From the NCBI RefSeq assembly GCF_011039175.1, contig NZ_JAAKEN010000001.1, positions 62,001-126,000 on the forward strand: DNA of 64,000 bases, given 5' to 3'; not shown here. The text below holds more notes on this DNA, generated by a model. The model ran no database searches and was not told the DNA's origin. It worked only from the letters and a program-made list of their open reading frames with translations. Positions within the stretch are counted from its first letter, which is position 1. This DNA comes from Slackia sp. ZJ119 (lineage in GTDB: Bacteria > Actinomycetota > Coriobacteriia > Coriobacteriales > Eggerthellaceae).

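Noticed and set aside
1-64000. CRISPR array, tRNA or rRNA gene, insertion sequence, second protein-coding gene
   Set aside because: I saw no short direct repeats with regular spacers, no RNA gene and no transposase. All shorter open frames overlap the giant gene in other frames and have the composition of shadows.

Overview
The window is filled by one gene. A single + strand reading frame opens at an ATG at 238, directly behind a strong ribosome binding site. It stays open to the last base: 21,254 complete codons (238-63999) with no stop codon, and the 3' end lies outside the window. At about 110 Da per residue the visible part alone is roughly 2.3 MDa. I read almost all of this frame in translation and found no frameshift and no second gene on either strand. 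The long antisense frames (the longest 24052-39396) are shadows in codon register with the gene; they exist because it almost never uses TTA, CTA or TCA.

The organism is probably a high-G+C Gram-positive bacterium. Codons mostly end in G or C, the protein has a Gram-positive style signal peptide with a long N-region, and it carries SdrD B-like, PASTA-like and DUF11-like modules, which are typical of Gram-positive surface proteins. A gut or rumen member of the Coriobacteriia (for example Eggerthellaceae) fits best, but that is a guess from style, not from a marker gene.

Layout. 1-237: a non-coding leader with one good sigma70-type promoter (85-113), a weaker second candidate, two inverted repeats and the ribosome binding site. 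238-486: an 83-residue signal peptide. 487-7116: acidic linkers and unassigned beta-type sequence, with an alpha-helical hairpin inserted near 3.1-3.5 kb. 7117-about 20800: thirteen diverged copies of a module I do not recognise, each opening with a GSGWR-like motif. 20800-24900: unassigned modules, one rich in Tyr, Asn and Gly. 24901-30060: a Pro-rich linker, PASTA-like units and a short 'IGTV' repeat. 30061-43000: beta-type modules carrying Cys/His clusters, with one recognisable jelly-roll domain at 37762-38130. 44-47 kb: short LYV/YVPV repeats. 47-54 kb: unassigned modules. 54184-64000: at least six SdrD B-like modules, interrupted by a DUF11-like domain, a clear PASTA domain and a helical segment; the last module runs off the window.

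Taken together the gene looks like a secreted, extremely long, modular surface fibre or adhesin. I saw no recognisable enzyme domain. The anchor at the C-terminus, if there is one, is not in the window. Which modules bind what cannot be told from this sequence.
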